Part shown: positions 44,558 to 54,196 of the stretch, piece by piece
How positions within the stretch are numbered: position 1 is the first letter of the stretch
Layout: each line of letters begins with the position of its first letter
Assembly: GCF_013294065.1 (NCBI RefSeq)
Contig: NZ_JABSNM010000025.1
Coordinates: 1-64,000, forward strand
Source: Sphaerotilus uruguayifluvii
GTDB taxonomy: Bacteria > Pseudomonadota > Gammaproteobacteria > Burkholderiales > Burkholderiaceae_C
Reading direction: 5' to 3'
DNA: 64,000 nt
Made by a program: the position numbers and the translations under genes
The notes under the pieces: generated by a model
What the model was told of the DNA's origin: nothing
Database searches by the model: none
What the model saw: only the letters and a program-made list of their open reading frames with translations

Positions 44558-45628
44558 ATGACGATGGACCTCTCCTCCGCCCGCGCCGCCCTGGCCGGGC
44601 TGCTCGATGTCGCCGACCTGCATGACGAGGCGCTGCAGGCGCGCGTGCAGCTCGCGCTCGACCGCAAGACCAAGCCGCAGGGCTCGCTGGGCCGGCTGGA
44701 GTCGCTGGCGCTGAAGCTGGCGCTGATCCAGGGCCTCGAGCGCCCGCAGCTCCAGCATCCGCAGATGGTGGTGTTCGCCGCCGACCACGGCCTGGCCGCG
44801 CGCGGCGTCTCCGCCTTCCCGAGCGACGTGACCTGGCAGATGGTCGAGAACTTCCTGGCGGGCGGCGCGGCGGTCAGCGTGCTGGCGCGCCAGCACGGGC
44901 TGGCGCTGTCGGTGGTCGACGCGGGCGTCAAGCACGAGTTCGCGCCGCGCCCGGGCCTGATCTCGCGCAAGATCGGCTGGGGCACCGCCGACGCGCTGCA
45001 GGAGCCGGCGATGTCGCTGGCCGAATGCGTCGCCGCGATCGAGACCGGCGCCGGCGTGGTGCGCAGCCTGCCGGGCAACGCGCTGCTGCTGGGCGAGATG
45101 GGCATCGGCAACACCTCGGCGGCGGCGCTGCTGATGGCGCGGCTGACCGGCGAGTCGATCGACCGCTGCACCGGCCGCGGCACCGGCGTCGACGGCCCGG
45201 CGCTGGTGCGCAAGACCGAGATCCTGCGTCAGGTGCTGGCGCGCCATGCCGACGCGACCGACGCGCTGGCCGCGCTGGCAGCGCTGGGCGGCTTCGAGAT
45301 CGCGATGATGGTCGGCGCGGTGCTGCAGGCCGCGATGGAGCGCCGCGTCATCGTCGTCGACGGCTTCATCGTCAGCAGCGCGGTGCTGGTCGCCTCCCGG
45401 CTGGCACCGGCGGTGCTGCAGCGCTGCGTGTTCTCGCACCAGTCCGACGAGAGCGGCCACCGGCTGATGCTCGCCCGCCTGGAGGCCGAGCCGCTGCTGG
45501 CGCTGGGCCTGCGCCTGGGCGAGGGCTCGGGCGGTGCGCTGGCCTGGCCGCTGCTGGAATCGGCCTGCCGCATCCTGGCCGAGATGGCCAGCTTCGAGGC
45601 GGCTGGCGTGTCCGACCGCGAGGCCTGA
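44558..45628 (+). CDS. cobT: Nicotinate-nucleotide--dimethylbenzimidazole phosphoribosyltransferase
   Basis: This 356-residue CobT-family enzyme activates the lower ligand base to alpha-ribazole phosphate. Signature segments are QGSLGRLESLALKLALIQG, VVFAADHGLAARGVSAFPSDVTWQMVENFL, the GEMGIGNTSAAALLMARL substrate segment, and KTEILRQVLARH. AAAGGACAAG precedes the ATG. The next gene starts 16 bp later. Confidence 0.93.
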   Translation: MTMDLSSARAALAGLLDVADLHDEALQARVQLALDRKTKPQGSLGRLESLALKLALIQGLERPQLQHPQMVVFAADHGLAARGVSAFPSDVTWQMVENFLAGGAAVSVLARQHGLALSVVDAGVKHEFAPRPGLISRKIGWGTADALQEPAMSLAECVAAIETGAGVVRSLPGNALLLGEMGIGNTSAAALLMARLTGESIDRCTGRGTGVDGPALVRKTEILRQVLARHADATDALAALAALGGFEIAMMVGAVLQAAMERRVIVVDGFIVSSAVLVASRLAPAVLQRCVFSHQSDESGHRLMLARLEAEPLLALGLRLGEGSGGALAWPLLESACRILAEMASFEAAGVSDREA

Positions 45629-45644
45629 GCGTGGACACCGCCCG

Positions 45645-46436
45645 ATGAGCCTGCTGCTGCACGAGCTGCGCCTGTTCTTCGTGGCGCTGCAGTTCTTCAC
45701 CCGCGTGCCGGTGCCGGCCTGGGTCGGCTGGTCGCCGGAGTGGATGCACGCCAGCTCGCGCCACTATCCGCTGGTCGGGCTGTGCGTCGGCGCGGTCGGC
45801 GCGGCGGTGCTGCTGGGCGCGGCCGGGCTGTGGCCGCTGCCGGTGGCGGTGGGCCTGTCGATGGCGGCCACCGTCTGGATGACCGGCGGCTTCCATGAGG
45901 ACGGTCTGGCCGACACCTGCGACGGCCTGGGCGGCAGCGTCGGCCGCGAGCGCGCGCTCGCCATCATGAAGGACTCGCGCCTGGGCAGCTATGGCGCGCT
46001 CGGCCTGGTCGGCGTGCTGGGGCTGAAGGCCGCGGCGCTGCACGGGCTGGCCGCGCAGGACCTGACGGCCGCCGCGCTGGCGACCGCCTGGGCGCATGGC
46101 CTGTCGCGGGTGGCGCCGGTGCTGCTGCTGCGCGCGCTGCCCTATGCGGGTGACCCGGAGCACGCCAAGGCCAAGCCGATGGCGCAGCAGATCTCCGGCG
46201 GCGGCCTGGGCTGGGTGATCGCGGTGGCGCTGGCGCTGTGCGCGGGCGCGGCGGCGTGGGTCGGCGCGCGGCCCGTGCTGGCCGGCGCCTGCGCCACGGC
46301 TGCGATGACGCTCTGGTGCGCGCGCTGGTACCGGCAGCGCCTGGGCGGCTACACCGGCGACACGCTGGGCGCCTCGCAGCAGCTCGGCGAGGTCGCCGGC
46401 CTGCTGGGCTGGCTGGCGGCGCTGGGCGGGGCCTGA
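45645..46436 (+). CDS. cobS: Adenosylcobinamide-GDP ribazoletransferase (cobalamin synthase)
   Basis: This 263-residue membrane enzyme joins AdoCbi-GDP to alpha-ribazole phosphate. The N-terminal segment FFVALQFFTRVPVPAW and the active-site motif MTGGFHEDGLADTCDGLGG, with acidic metal ligands, are diagnostic; the KDSRLGSYGALGL segment follows. Several hydrophobic helices match the inner-membrane location. Confidence 0.93.
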   Translation: MSLLLHELRLFFVALQFFTRVPVPAWVGWSPEWMHASSRHYPLVGLCVGAVGAAVLLGAAGLWPLPVAVGLSMAATVWMTGGFHEDGLADTCDGLGGSVGRERALAIMKDSRLGSYGALGLVGVLGLKAAALHGLAAQDLTAAALATAWAHGLSRVAPVLLLRALPYAGDPEHAKAKPMAQQISGGGLGWVIAVALALCAGAAAWVGARPVLAGACATAAMTLWCARWYRQRLGGYTGDTLGASQQLGEVAGLLGWLAALGGA

Positions 46437-46447
46437 CGGGGGGACGC

Positions 46448-46993
46448 ATGAACGAACTGCACATCTGGCGGCACCCCAAGCCGGTCGGCGCCTCCGGCCG
46501 CTGCCTGGGTCGCACCGACCTGCCGGTCGATCCTCGCAAGGCCCGCCGCCTGGCGCACCGCATCCGCCAGCATGCGCGCCGCCACGGCCTGCCGCGCGAG
46601 ATCCTGACCTCGCCGCTGCGGCGCGGGCGCGAGGTCGGGCGCTGGCTGCGCCGCTGGGGCTGGACGCACCGCATCGAGCCGGGCCTGATCGAGCTGGACT
46701 TCGGCACCTGGGACGGCCGGCCCTGGCGCGAGATCGCCTGGGCCGAGGTGGCGGCGTGGGAAGCCGACTTTGCCGGCCATGCGCCCGGCGGCGGCGAGTC
46801 GCTGGACCGGCTGCGCGAGCGGGTCGCCGGCGTGCTGATGCTGCTGGCCGCGGCCGGCCGGCCGGTGCTGGCGGTCGGGCACGCCGGCTGGATGAACGCG
46901 CTGGCGCTGCACGGCCGACGGGACGCGCCCACCGCCGCCGACTGGCCCGCGCCACCGCGCCATGGGGCCATTCGTGTGGCGACCCTTTTGTGA
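46448..46993 (+). CDS. cobC: Histidine-phosphatase-fold alpha-ribazole phosphatase
   Basis: This 181-residue protein has the catalytic RHP motif (IWRHPKPVGASGRCLGRTD) where most members have RHG. Later motifs are TSPLRRGREVGRWLR, IELDFGTWDGRPW with the acidic residue, and VGHAGWMNAL with the second His. It is probably the CobC-type phosphatase of the nucleotide-loop pathway, given its place after cobS, and all catalytic residues except the Gly of RHG are present. It is the last B12 gene in this run. Confidence 0.85.
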   Translation: MNELHIWRHPKPVGASGRCLGRTDLPVDPRKARRLAHRIRQHARRHGLPREILTSPLRRGREVGRWLRRWGWTHRIEPGLIELDFGTWDGRPWREIAWAEVAAWEADFAGHAPGGGESLDRLRERVAGVLMLLAAAGRPVLAVGHAGWMNALALHGRRDAPTAADWPAPPRHGAIRVATLL

Positions 46994-47093
46994 TTAATAA
47001 TTACGGTCGTCCGACTCGACCGGACTGCGGCGAATCGTCCCGCCAGCCGTTACCATCCGCCGCCTCCGACCGACTCATCCGACCCCGACCGCC

Positions 47094-47489
47094 ATGTTCC
47101 GCACGCTGCTGAAGTCCAAGATCCATCGCGCCACCGTCACCCACTGCGAGCTGCACTACGAAGGCTCCTGCGGCATCGACGAGGACCTGATGGACGCCGC
47201 CAACCTCTGCGAGAACGAGCAGATCCACATCTGGAACATCAACAACGGCGAGCGCTTCGTCACCTACGCGATCAAGGCGCCGCGCGGCAGCGGCATCTTC
47301 TCTCTGAACGGCTCGGCGGCGCGTCGCGCCTCGGTCGGCGACCTGATCATCATCGCCGCCTTCGGCCTGGTGGCCGAGGAGGGCGTGGCCGCCCACGAGC
47401 CCAAGCTCGTCTTCATGGACGAGAAGAACCAGGTGAAGGAGCTGCGCTCGCATCCGGAGAACCCGGAGCAGACCTCGCCGCTGCGCTGA
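47094..47489 (+). CDS. panD: Aspartate 1-decarboxylase (pyruvoyl-dependent)
   Basis: This 131-residue proenzyme makes beta-alanine for pantothenate and CoA. The self-cleaving Gly-Ser pair is in YEGSCGID (residues 24-25), where Ser becomes the pyruvoyl group. [30 protein letters not shown] and [12 protein letters not shown] are family segments. It starts 100 bp after cobC in a gap with an AT-rich patch (TGATTAATAATTAC, from 46991), which may hold its promoter. Confidence 0.95.
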   Translation: MFRTLLKSKIHRATVTHCELHYEGSCGIDEDLMDAANLCENEQIHIWNINNGERFVTYAIKAPRGSGIFSLNGSAARRASVGDLIIIAAFGLVAEEGVAAHEPKLVFMDEKNQVKELRSHPENPEQTSPLR

Positions 47490-47519
47490 GCCGACGACCC
47501 CGACCGGACCGCCTTGCCC

Positions 47520-48932
47520 GTGAGCCTGAACGACGACTGGCGCGCCCGCAGCCTGCGCGCGGTGTGGCATCCCTGCACCCAGATGAAGCTGCACGAGGGC
47601 CAGCCCGGCGGCCGCCCCGGCCTGCCGCTGGTGCCGGTGGTGCGCGCCGAGGGCGTCTGGCTGCATGACGCCGAGGGGCGCCGCATCCTCGACGGCATCA
47701 GCTCCTGGTGGGTCAACCTGTTCGGCCACAACCACCCGGCGCTGCGCGAGGCGCTGGTCGACCAGCTCGGCCGGCTCGACCACGTCATGCTGGCCGGCTT
47801 CACCCATCCGCCGGTGGTGGAGCTGTCCGAGCGGCTGGGTGCGCTCACCGGCCTGGGCCATGCCTTCTACGGCAGCGACGGCGCCTCGGCCACCGAGATC
47901 GCGCTGAAGATGAGCGCGCATGCCTGGCGCAACCAGGGCGAGCCGGACAAGACCCGCTTCGTCGGCCTGGCCGGCGGCTACCACGGCGAGACGGTGGGCG
48001 CGCTGGCGGTCACCGACCTGGGCATCTTCCGCGACGCCTACGCGCCGCTGGTGCGCCTGGCCGCCACCGTCGACAGCCCCGATGCCCGCGGTGCCCGCCC
48101 GGGCGAAAGCGCCGCCGACGTGGCCGAGCGGGCCGCCGCCGCACTGGCCGTATGGCTGGAGGCGAACCACGCGCAGACGGCCGCCGTCATCCTGGAGCCG
48201 CTGGTGCAGTGCGCCTCCGGCATGGCGATGCACGATCCGGTCTACCTGCGCCGGGTGCGCGAGCTGTGCGACCGCTGGCGGGTGCATCTGGTGCTCGACG
48301 AGATCGCGGTCGGCTTCGGCCGCACCGGCACGCTGTTCGCGCACCAGCAGGCCGGCATCCGGCCGGACTTCCTGTGCCTGTCCAAGGGCCTGACCGGCGG
48401 CATGCTGCCGCTCTCGGCCGTGCTGACCACCGACGCGGTCTACCGCGCCTTCTGGGACGACGAGGTCGCGCGCGGCTTCCTGCATTCGCATTCCTACACC
48501 GGCAACCCGCTGGCCTGCCGTGCGGCGCTGGCGGTGCTCGACCTCTTCGAGCGCGAGGCGGTGCTGGCGCACAACCGCGAGACGGCCGCCGCGCTCGACG
48601 CCCGGCTGGCGCCGCTGCATGCGCACCCGCGGGTGCGCCACGCCCGGCGCACCGGCATGATCTGGGCCTGGGACATCGACACGACGCTGCCCGACTTCGC
48701 CCGCCGCTACGGCCGCGCGGCGCTGGAGCGCGGTCTGCTGCTGCGCCCGATCGGCCGCACGCTCTACCTGATGCCGCCCTATGCGATCGATCCTGCGGGC
48801 GAGGACGGCAGCGGCGCCTTCCTGGCGCGCACCGCGCTGGAGGCGCTCGAGGCCACGCTGGCGCAGGAGGGCGAGGTCGCGCCCGCGCCCTCGGCCGCCC
48901 CGTCCGGCACCGGAGCCATCGATGCGGTCTGA
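47520..48932 (+). CDS. bioA: Adenosylmethionine--8-amino-7-oxononanoate aminotransferase
   Basis: This 470-residue class III PLP aminotransferase converts KAPA to DAPA using SAM. HPCTQMKLHEGQ, GISSWWVNLFGHNHPAL (a BioA-specific segment), FYGSDGASATEIALKMS, LDEIAVGFGRTGTLFA and the PLP-lysine CLSKGLTGGMLPLS are visible. GTG at 47520 is preferred; a TTG at 47514 is possible. Its 3' end overlaps bioD by 11 bases. Confidence 0.94.
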   Translation: MSLNDDWRARSLRAVWHPCTQMKLHEGQPGGRPGLPLVPVVRAEGVWLHDAEGRRILDGISSWWVNLFGHNHPALREALVDQLGRLDHVMLAGFTHPPVVELSERLGALTGLGHAFYGSDGASATEIALKMSAHAWRNQGEPDKTRFVGLAGGYHGETVGALAVTDLGIFRDAYAPLVRLAATVDSPDARGARPGESAADVAERAAAALAVWLEANHAQTAAVILEPLVQCASGMAMHDPVYLRRVRELCDRWRVHLVLDEIAVGFGRTGTLFAHQQAGIRPDFLCLSKGLTGGMLPLSAVLTTDAVYRAFWDDEVARGFLHSHSYTGNPLACRAALAVLDLFEREAVLAHNRETAAALDARLAPLHAHPRVRHARRTGMIWAWDIDTTLPDFARRYGRAALERGLLLRPIGRTLYLMPPYAIDPAGEDGSGAFLARTALEALEATLAQEGEVAPAPSAAPSGTGAIDAV

Positions 48933-49638
48933 TCAGTCTGATCTGCGCTCCGTCTTCGTGATCGGCACCGACACCGGCGTGGGCAAGTCGCTGGTGAGCG
49001 CGGCGCTGCTGCGCGGCGCGGCGCAGGCCGGGCTGCGCGCGGTCGGCATGAAGCCGGTGGCCGCCGGGCTCGACCTGCAGCCCGACGGCTCGCGGGCCTG
49101 CGGCGACGTGCTGGCGCTGCAGGCGGCCGGCAACGTCGCGGCCGATCCGGCGCTCGTCAATCCGTTCTGCCTGCCCGATCCGCTGTCGCCGCATCTGGCG
49201 GCGCGCCGCGCCGGCCGGCGCATCACGCTGGCGCCGATCGTCGCGGCGCACCGCGCGCTGTGTGCCCAGGCCGACCGGGTGATCGTCGAGGGCGCCGGCG
49301 GCTTTCTCGTGCCGCTGGACGAGGGCGATGGCGATCCTGCGCCCGGCGCGCCGCTGCTCACCGGCGCCGATCTGGCGCAGGCGCTGGGCGTGCCGGTGGT
49401 GCTGGTGGTCGGCCTGCGCCTGGGCTGCCTGAACCATGCGCTGCTGACCGCCGAGGCGGTGCGCGCGCGCGGCCTGACGCTGGCCGGCTGGGTCGCCAAC
49501 CGCATCGACCCGGCGATGGCCTGCGCCGACGAGAACCTCGATTTCCTGCGCCGGCACATCCCGGCGCCGCTGCTGGCCGACGTGCCGCACGCCTCGCGCT
49601 GGCCCCAGGGCTGGCAGCCGAGCCTTTTCCTGTCCTGA
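48922..49638 (+). CDS. bioD: ATP-dependent dethiobiotin synthetase
   Basis: This 238-residue P-loop enzyme carboxylates DAPA to dethiobiotin. Walker [19 protein letters not shown] is at about residues 15-32; [12 protein letters not shown], the substrate region and [11 protein letters not shown] follow. It overlaps bioA by 11 bases. No bioF is present between bioA and bioD, unlike common bioAFDB orders. Confidence 0.94.
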   Translation: MRSDQSDLRSVFVIGTDTGVGKSLVSAALLRGAAQAGLRAVGMKPVAAGLDLQPDGSRACGDVLALQAAGNVAADPALVNPFCLPDPLSPHLAARRAGRRITLAPIVAAHRALCAQADRVIVEGAGGFLVPLDEGDGDPAPGAPLLTGADLAQALGVPVVLVVGLRLGCLNHALLTAEAVRARGLTLAGWVANRIDPAMACADENLDFLRRHIPAPLLADVPHASRWPQGWQPSLFLS

Positions 49639-49697
49639 TCCGTCCGATCTGTCCTGACCTGTTGCGCGCTTCTTGTTCCCGCGCTGGAGATTCCCGA

Positions 49698-50735
49698 ATG
49701 AGCCTTGTCCAGAACCCGTCCGCCTGCGCCGCCCCGTCCGCCGACGCCTCGCAGCCGATCACGCTGGTGCGGCCGGCGCGCGCGGCCGAGCCCGCCGCGG
49801 ACGCCCGCTGGAGCGTCGAGGCGATCGAGGCGCTGTTCGATCTGCCCTTCAACGATCTGCTCTGGAAGGCGCAGCAGGTCCACCGCGAGCACTTCGACGC
49901 CAACGAGGTGCAGCTCTCGACGCTGCTGTCGATCAAGACCGGCGGCTGCCCGGAGGACTGCGGCTACTGCCCGCAGTCGGTGCACCACGACACCGGCGTC
50001 GAGGCCGGCAAGATGCTCGACATCAAGGCGGTGCTGGAGGCCGCCAGCTGCGCCAAGGGCCAGGGCGCGACCCGCTTCTGCATGGGTGCGGCCTGGCGCG
50101 CGCCGAAGGACCGCGACATCGAGAAGGTCGCCGAGCTGATCTCGGGCGTGAAGGCGATGGGCCTGGAGACCTGCTGCACGCTGGGCATGCTGAGCGAGTC
50201 GCAGGCGCACACCCTCAAGGACGCCGGCCTCGACTACTACAACCACAACCTCGACACCGCGCCCGAGGCCTACGGCCGCATCATCTCCACCCGCGACTAC
50301 CAGGACCGCCTGGACACGCTGGAGAACGTGCGCCGCGCCGGCATGAACGTGTGCTGCGGCGGCATCGTCGGCATGGGCGAGTCGCGCCGCGAGCGCGCCG
50401 GGCTGGTGGCGCAGATCGCCAACCTGACGCCGTACCCGGAATCGGTGCCGATCAACGAGCTGGTGCAGGTCGAAGGCACGCCGCTGCACGGCACCGACAA
50501 GCTCGACCCGCTGGAATTCGTGCGGACCATCGCGGTGGCTCGCATCACGATGCCGACCGCGCGCGTGCGCCTGTCGGCCGGCCGCGAGCAGATGGGCGAG
50601 GCGGTGCAGGCGCTGTGCTTCCTGGCCGGCGCCAACTCGATCTTCTACGGCGACAAGCTGCTGACCACCGGCAACCCGCAGTCCGAGCGCGACCGCGCGC
50701 TGCTGGACAAGCTCGGGATGAAGACCCGCGCCTGA
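49698..50735 (+). CDS. bioB: Biotin synthase (radical SAM)
   Basis: This 345-residue radical-SAM enzyme inserts sulfur into dethiobiotin. The [11 protein letters not shown] motif (CxxxCxxC) is near residue 85, [14 protein letters not shown] and [19 protein letters not shown] follow, and [19 protein letters not shown] carries the [2Fe-2S] ligand Cys residues. It ends the bioA-bioD-bioB run and is convergent with the LysR gene. Confidence 0.95.
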   Translation: MSLVQNPSACAAPSADASQPITLVRPARAAEPAADARWSVEAIEALFDLPFNDLLWKAQQVHREHFDANEVQLSTLLSIKTGGCPEDCGYCPQSVHHDTGVEAGKMLDIKAVLEAASCAKGQGATRFCMGAAWRAPKDRDIEKVAELISGVKAMGLETCCTLGMLSESQAHTLKDAGLDYYNHNLDTAPEAYGRIISTRDYQDRLDTLENVRRAGMNVCCGGIVGMGESRRERAGLVAQIANLTPYPESVPINELVQVEGTPLHGTDKLDPLEFVRTIAVARITMPTARVRLSAGREQMGEAVQALCFLAGANSIFYGDKLLTTGNPQSERDRALLDKLGMKTRA

Positions 50736-50756
50736 GCGCGGTGGCCTGGGCGCGGT

Positions 50757-51689
50757 TCAGGACGCCGCGTCGGGCCCGAACAGCCCGGCCAGCCAGTCCA
50801 TGAAGCTGCGCACGCGCCGTGGCTGGTGGCGCCGGTGCGCGTAAAGCAGCGTGACCGGCATCGGCGCCGGCCGGTGGTCGGGCAGGATCTCGACCACCGT
50901 GCCGGCCGCGATGCGCTCGCGGGCCCGGGCGCGCGGGATCTGCACGATGCCCAGCCCGGCTTCGCAGGCGGCCATGTAGCCTTCGCTGTTGTTGACCGTG
51001 ACTGCGCCCGGCATCGCGATCGAGCGGGGGCGGTCGTCGCCGGGCGCGCCATCCGGGTCGACGAACTCGAAGCCCGCCGGCCGCACACCCGGGTTGGGCT
51101 GGTAATGCACCAGCCGGTGCCGTTCCAGATCGGCCAGGCCGGTCGGTACGCCGTGACGGGCCAGATAGGCCGGACTGGCGATGTTGACCATCTCCAGCGC
51201 CCCGAGCGGCCGGGCCACCAGCCCCTCGGCCACCACCGGACCCACCCGCAGCACGCAGTCGAAGCCCTCGCGCACCAGGTCGACGCGCCGGTCGGTGCTG
51301 CACACGTCGATCTTCAGCGCCGGATGCCGGGCCAGGAACTCGGGCAGCCGGGGCAGCACCTGCCCGCGGGCGACGCCCAGCGGCATGTCCACGCGCAGTC
51401 GGCCGGTGAGCTGCGCCGGATCGTGCTGGAACAGCGTGCGCAGCTCGTCCAGGTCCGCCAGCACGTCCTGGCCGCGCTCGGCGAAGGCCTGGCCATCGGG
51501 CGTGAGCTGCACGCGGCGGGTCGTGCGGTGCAGCAGCCGGGTGCCCAGGTGCGCCTCCAGCCGCTGCACCGCCGAGGACACGGTGGCCCGGGGCAGGTCG
51601 AGCTGGCGCGCGGCCTCGCTGAAGCTGGCCAGCGCGGCCACCCTCAGGAAGACGCGCAGGTCGTCCGGCGAGAAGGCGGGAGAAGTCAT
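50757..51689 (-). CDS. LysR-family regulator divergent from an SDR gene
   Basis: This 310-residue LysR regulator has an N-terminal winged helix (FLRVAALASFSEAARQLDLPRATVSSAVQRLEAHLGTRLLHRTTRRV) and a C-terminal periplasmic-binding-type ligand domain from about residue 95. It is divergent from the SDR gene across a 130-bp gap, the usual layout for LysR target control. The inducer is unknown. Confidence 0.9.
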   Translation of the reverse strand: MTSPAFSPDDLRVFLRVAALASFSEAARQLDLPRATVSSAVQRLEAHLGTRLLHRTTRRVQLTPDGQAFAERGQDVLADLDELRTLFQHDPAQLTGRLRVDMPLGVARGQVLPRLPEFLARHPALKIDVCSTDRRVDLVREGFDCVLRVGPVVAEGLVARPLGALEMVNIASPAYLARHGVPTGLADLERHRLVHYQPNPGVRPAGFEFVDPDGAPGDDRPRSIAMPGAVTVNNSEGYMAACEAGLGIVQIPRARARERIAAGTVVEILPDHRPAPMPVTLLYAHRRHQPRRVRSFMDWLAGLFGPDAAS

Positions 51690-51819
51690 GCCCGATCATG
51701 CCCGATTCCGGCCGGATTGGACGATGAGGCGAGACAGTGTGATCGAAGAGATGAGGTTTGTCCGGATCGGGCGCCTGAATAGAGTGGCGACCTTCTTCCT
51801 TCGTTCCCAGGAGCCCCCG

Positions 51820-52611
51820 ATGAGCACCGATTCTTTCCTCTCCCCGCGCCGCGTCGTTCTCGTCACCGGCGGCAGTCGCGGCCTGGGCCGCTCGGCCGTG
51901 CTGCACCTGGCCCGCGATGGCTGGGACGTGGTGTTCACCTACCACCAGCGCGTGGATGCGGCCGATGCGCTGCGCGCCGAGCTGGCCGCCGATCCGCGCA
52001 CCTCGGACCGCCGAGTCGCCGCGCTGCGGCTGGACACGTCGAGCACCGCCGGCTTTGCCCGCTTCGTCACCGAGCTGAGCGAGGTGCTGGCGCGCGATTT
52101 CGGCGGTGCGGCGCTGGATGCGCTGGTCAACAACGCCGGGTTCGGCGTGCACGCCCCGCTCGCCGAGACGACCGAGGCGCAGTTCGACGCGCTCGTGAAC
52201 GTGCATCTGAAGGGCGTGCTCTTCCTGACGCAGGCCCTGCTGCCCCTGCTGCGCGACGGCGGCAGCATCCTGAACGTCTCCAGCGGGCTGGCGCGATTCA
52301 GCCTGCCGGGCTACGGCGCCTACGCGATGATGAAGGGTGCGGTCGAGGTGATGACGCGCTATCTGGCCAAGGAGCTGGGCGGGCGTCGCATCCGTGTCAA
52401 CACGCTGGCGCCCGGCGCGATCGAGACCGACTTCGGCGGCGGTGCCGTGCGCGACAACCAGGCGCTCAACGCGATGATCGCGTCCCAGACCGCGCTCGGG
52501 CGGGTCGGCCTGCCCGACGACATCGGCGCTGCCGTGAGCGCGCTGCTGTCCGATCGCACCGGCTGGATCAACGGCCAGCGCATCGAGGCGTCGGGCGGCG
52601 TGCTGCTCTGA
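51820..52611 (+). CDS. SDR-family oxidoreductase
   Basis: This 263-residue classical short-chain dehydrogenase has the NAD(P) loop TGGSRGLG (about residues 17-24), NNAG (about 107), the catalytic Ser in ILNVSSGLARFS and Tyr-x-x-x-Lys in YAMMKGAVEV, and the usual C-terminal GWINGQRIEASGG end. The Arg after GGS and the loop sequence favour NADPH. The substrate is unknown. Transcription likely depends on the divergent LysR regulator. Confidence 0.88.
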   Translation: MSTDSFLSPRRVVLVTGGSRGLGRSAVLHLARDGWDVVFTYHQRVDAADALRAELAADPRTSDRRVAALRLDTSSTAGFARFVTELSEVLARDFGGAALDALVNNAGFGVHAPLAETTEAQFDALVNVHLKGVLFLTQALLPLLRDGGSILNVSSGLARFSLPGYGAYAMMKGAVEVMTRYLAKELGGRRIRVNTLAPGAIETDFGGGAVRDNQALNAMIASQTALGRVGLPDDIGAAVSALLSDRTGWINGQRIEASGGVLL

Positions 52612-52654
52612 AGGTCGCGGCGCCGGCCGGCCGGAGCGCCTACCATGACGCCCC

Positions 52655-53479
52655 ATGCAAGCAGCCGCCTCTCTTTCCTCCGACCTGTTCCCCCGCCGCA
52701 TCGTCTGCCTGACCGAGGAGACGACCGAGACGCTCTACCTGCTCGGCCAGGAGGAGCGCATCGTCGGCATCTCCGGCTACACCGTGCGCCCGCCGCGCGC
52801 GCGTCAGGAGAAGCCGAAGGTCTCGGCCTACCTGAGCGCGAAGATCGACAGGATCCTCGACCTGGAGCCCGACCTGGTGCTGGGCTTCTCGGACCTGCAG
52901 GCCGACATCGCCAGCCAGCTGGTGCGCGCCGGCGTGGCGGTGCATGTCTTCAACCAGCGCACGGTGGCCGAGATCCTGCGCATGATCGCGATGGTCGGTG
53001 CGATGGTGGGCGCGCAGGCGCAGGCCGCGGCGCTGCTGGCCGAGCTGCAGCAGGGCCTGGATGCGGTCGCCGCGGCCGGCCGTGCGCTGCCGCGCCGCCC
53101 GCGGGTCTACTTCGAGGAATGGCACGAGCCGATCATCACCGGCATCGGCTGGGTGTCGGAGCTGATCGGGCTGGCCGGCGGCGAGGAATGCTTTCCCGAG
53201 CTGGCGGGGAAATCACTGGGCAAGGACCGCATCGTCGCCGACCCGCTGGAGGTCGTGCGGCGCGCGCCGGACGTGATCCTCGGCTCCTGGTGCGGCCGCA
53301 AGTTCCGGCCTGAGCAGGTCATGGCTCGGGCCGGCTGGGAATCCGTGCCGGCGGTCGTGAACGCGCAGGTGTTCGAGATCAAGTCGAGCGAGATCCTGCA
53401 GCCCGGGCCGGCCGCGCTGACCGACGGCGTGCGCCAGATCCAGCGCCGCCTGCAGGACTGGGCGCGGCTTCACGCCTGA
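52655..53479 (+). CDS. BtuF-like cobalamin-binding protein without a signal peptide
   Basis: This 274-residue protein has the class III ABC-binding fold (RIVCLTEETTETLYLLGQEERIVGISGYT, IDRILDLEPDLVLGFSDLQADIA, FEEWHEPIITGIGWVSELIGLAGGEECF). No signal peptide or lipobox is seen, so it may be cytoplasmic. Such BtuF relatives are common in Proteobacteria and may bind corrinoids or other metal complexes, but the ligand is not known. It is separate from the main B12 operon and overlaps the nth 3' end by ten bases (convergent). Confidence 0.7.
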   Translation: MQAAASLSSDLFPRRIVCLTEETTETLYLLGQEERIVGISGYTVRPPRARQEKPKVSAYLSAKIDRILDLEPDLVLGFSDLQADIASQLVRAGVAVHVFNQRTVAEILRMIAMVGAMVGAQAQAAALLAELQQGLDAVAAAGRALPRRPRVYFEEWHEPIITGIGWVSELIGLAGGEECFPELAGKSLGKDRIVADPLEVVRRAPDVILGSWCGRKFRPEQVMARAGWESVPAVVNAQVFEIKSSEILQPGPAALTDGVRQIQRRLQDWARLHA

Positions 53480-54108
53480 TCGGTCTTCGCGTCGAAGTCG
53501 CAGCAGTCCGCCACCGCGCAGGCGCGGCAGCGCGGCTTGCGCGCCTGGCAGACGTAGCGGCCGTGAAGGATCAGCCAGTGGTGCGCGTCCTTGGCGAACT
53601 CGGCCGGGATGCGCGCCAGCAGCTTCATCTCGACCTCGTAGGGCGTGCGCCCCGGCGCCAGCCCGGTGCGGTTGCCGACGCGGAAGATGTGGGTGTCGAC
53701 CGCGCAGGTCGGCTCGCCCCAGGCGACGTTGAGCACCACGTTGGCGGTCTTGCGCCCGACGCCGGGCAGCGCCTCGAGTGCCTCGCGGCTGCGCGGCACC
53801 TGGCCGCCGTGCTGGTCCAGCAGGATCTGCGCGGTCGCCACCAGATTCTTCGCCTTGTTGCGGAACAGGCCGATGGTGCGGATGTAGGCCTCGACGCCTT
53901 CCACGCCCAGCGCGACGATCTTCGCCGGCGTGTTGGCGACCGGAAAGAGCCGGCGCGTCGCCTTGTTGACGCCCACGTCGGTGGCCTGCGCCGACAGCAG
54001 CACGGCGGCGAGCAGCTCGAACACCGAGCTGTATTCCAGCTCGGAGGCGGGTTGCGGATTGGCATCGCGCAGCGTGACAAAGAAACGCTTGATCGCGTCG
54101 GAGTTCAT
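53470..54108 (-). CDS. nth: Endonuclease III (base excision repair)
   Basis: This 212-residue DNA glycosylase/AP lyase removes oxidised pyrimidines. The helix-hairpin-helix LPGVGRKTANVVLN has the catalytic Lys (about residue 120) and the Asp in VDTHIFRVGNRTGL; the C-terminal [4Fe-4S] Cys set CQARKPRCRACAVADCC is intact. ATG 54108 is preferred over an upstream in-frame start at 54135. Confidence 0.95.
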   Translation of the reverse strand: MNSDAIKRFFVTLRDANPQPASELEYSSVFELLAAVLLSAQATDVGVNKATRRLFPVANTPAKIVALGVEGVEAYIRTIGLFRNKAKNLVATAQILLDQHGGQVPRSREALEALPGVGRKTANVVLNVAWGEPTCAVDTHIFRVGNRTGLAPGRTPYEVEMKLLARIPAEFAKDAHHWLILHGRYVCQARKPRCRACAVADCCDFDAKTDQA

Positions 54109-54196
54109 CGGAGAGCTTTCAAGAATCCCGTGCATGAGGGGACATCATCGAACCGGGGGATGCAGTCGCACCGATTGTGTGCCGAGAATGGAAATC

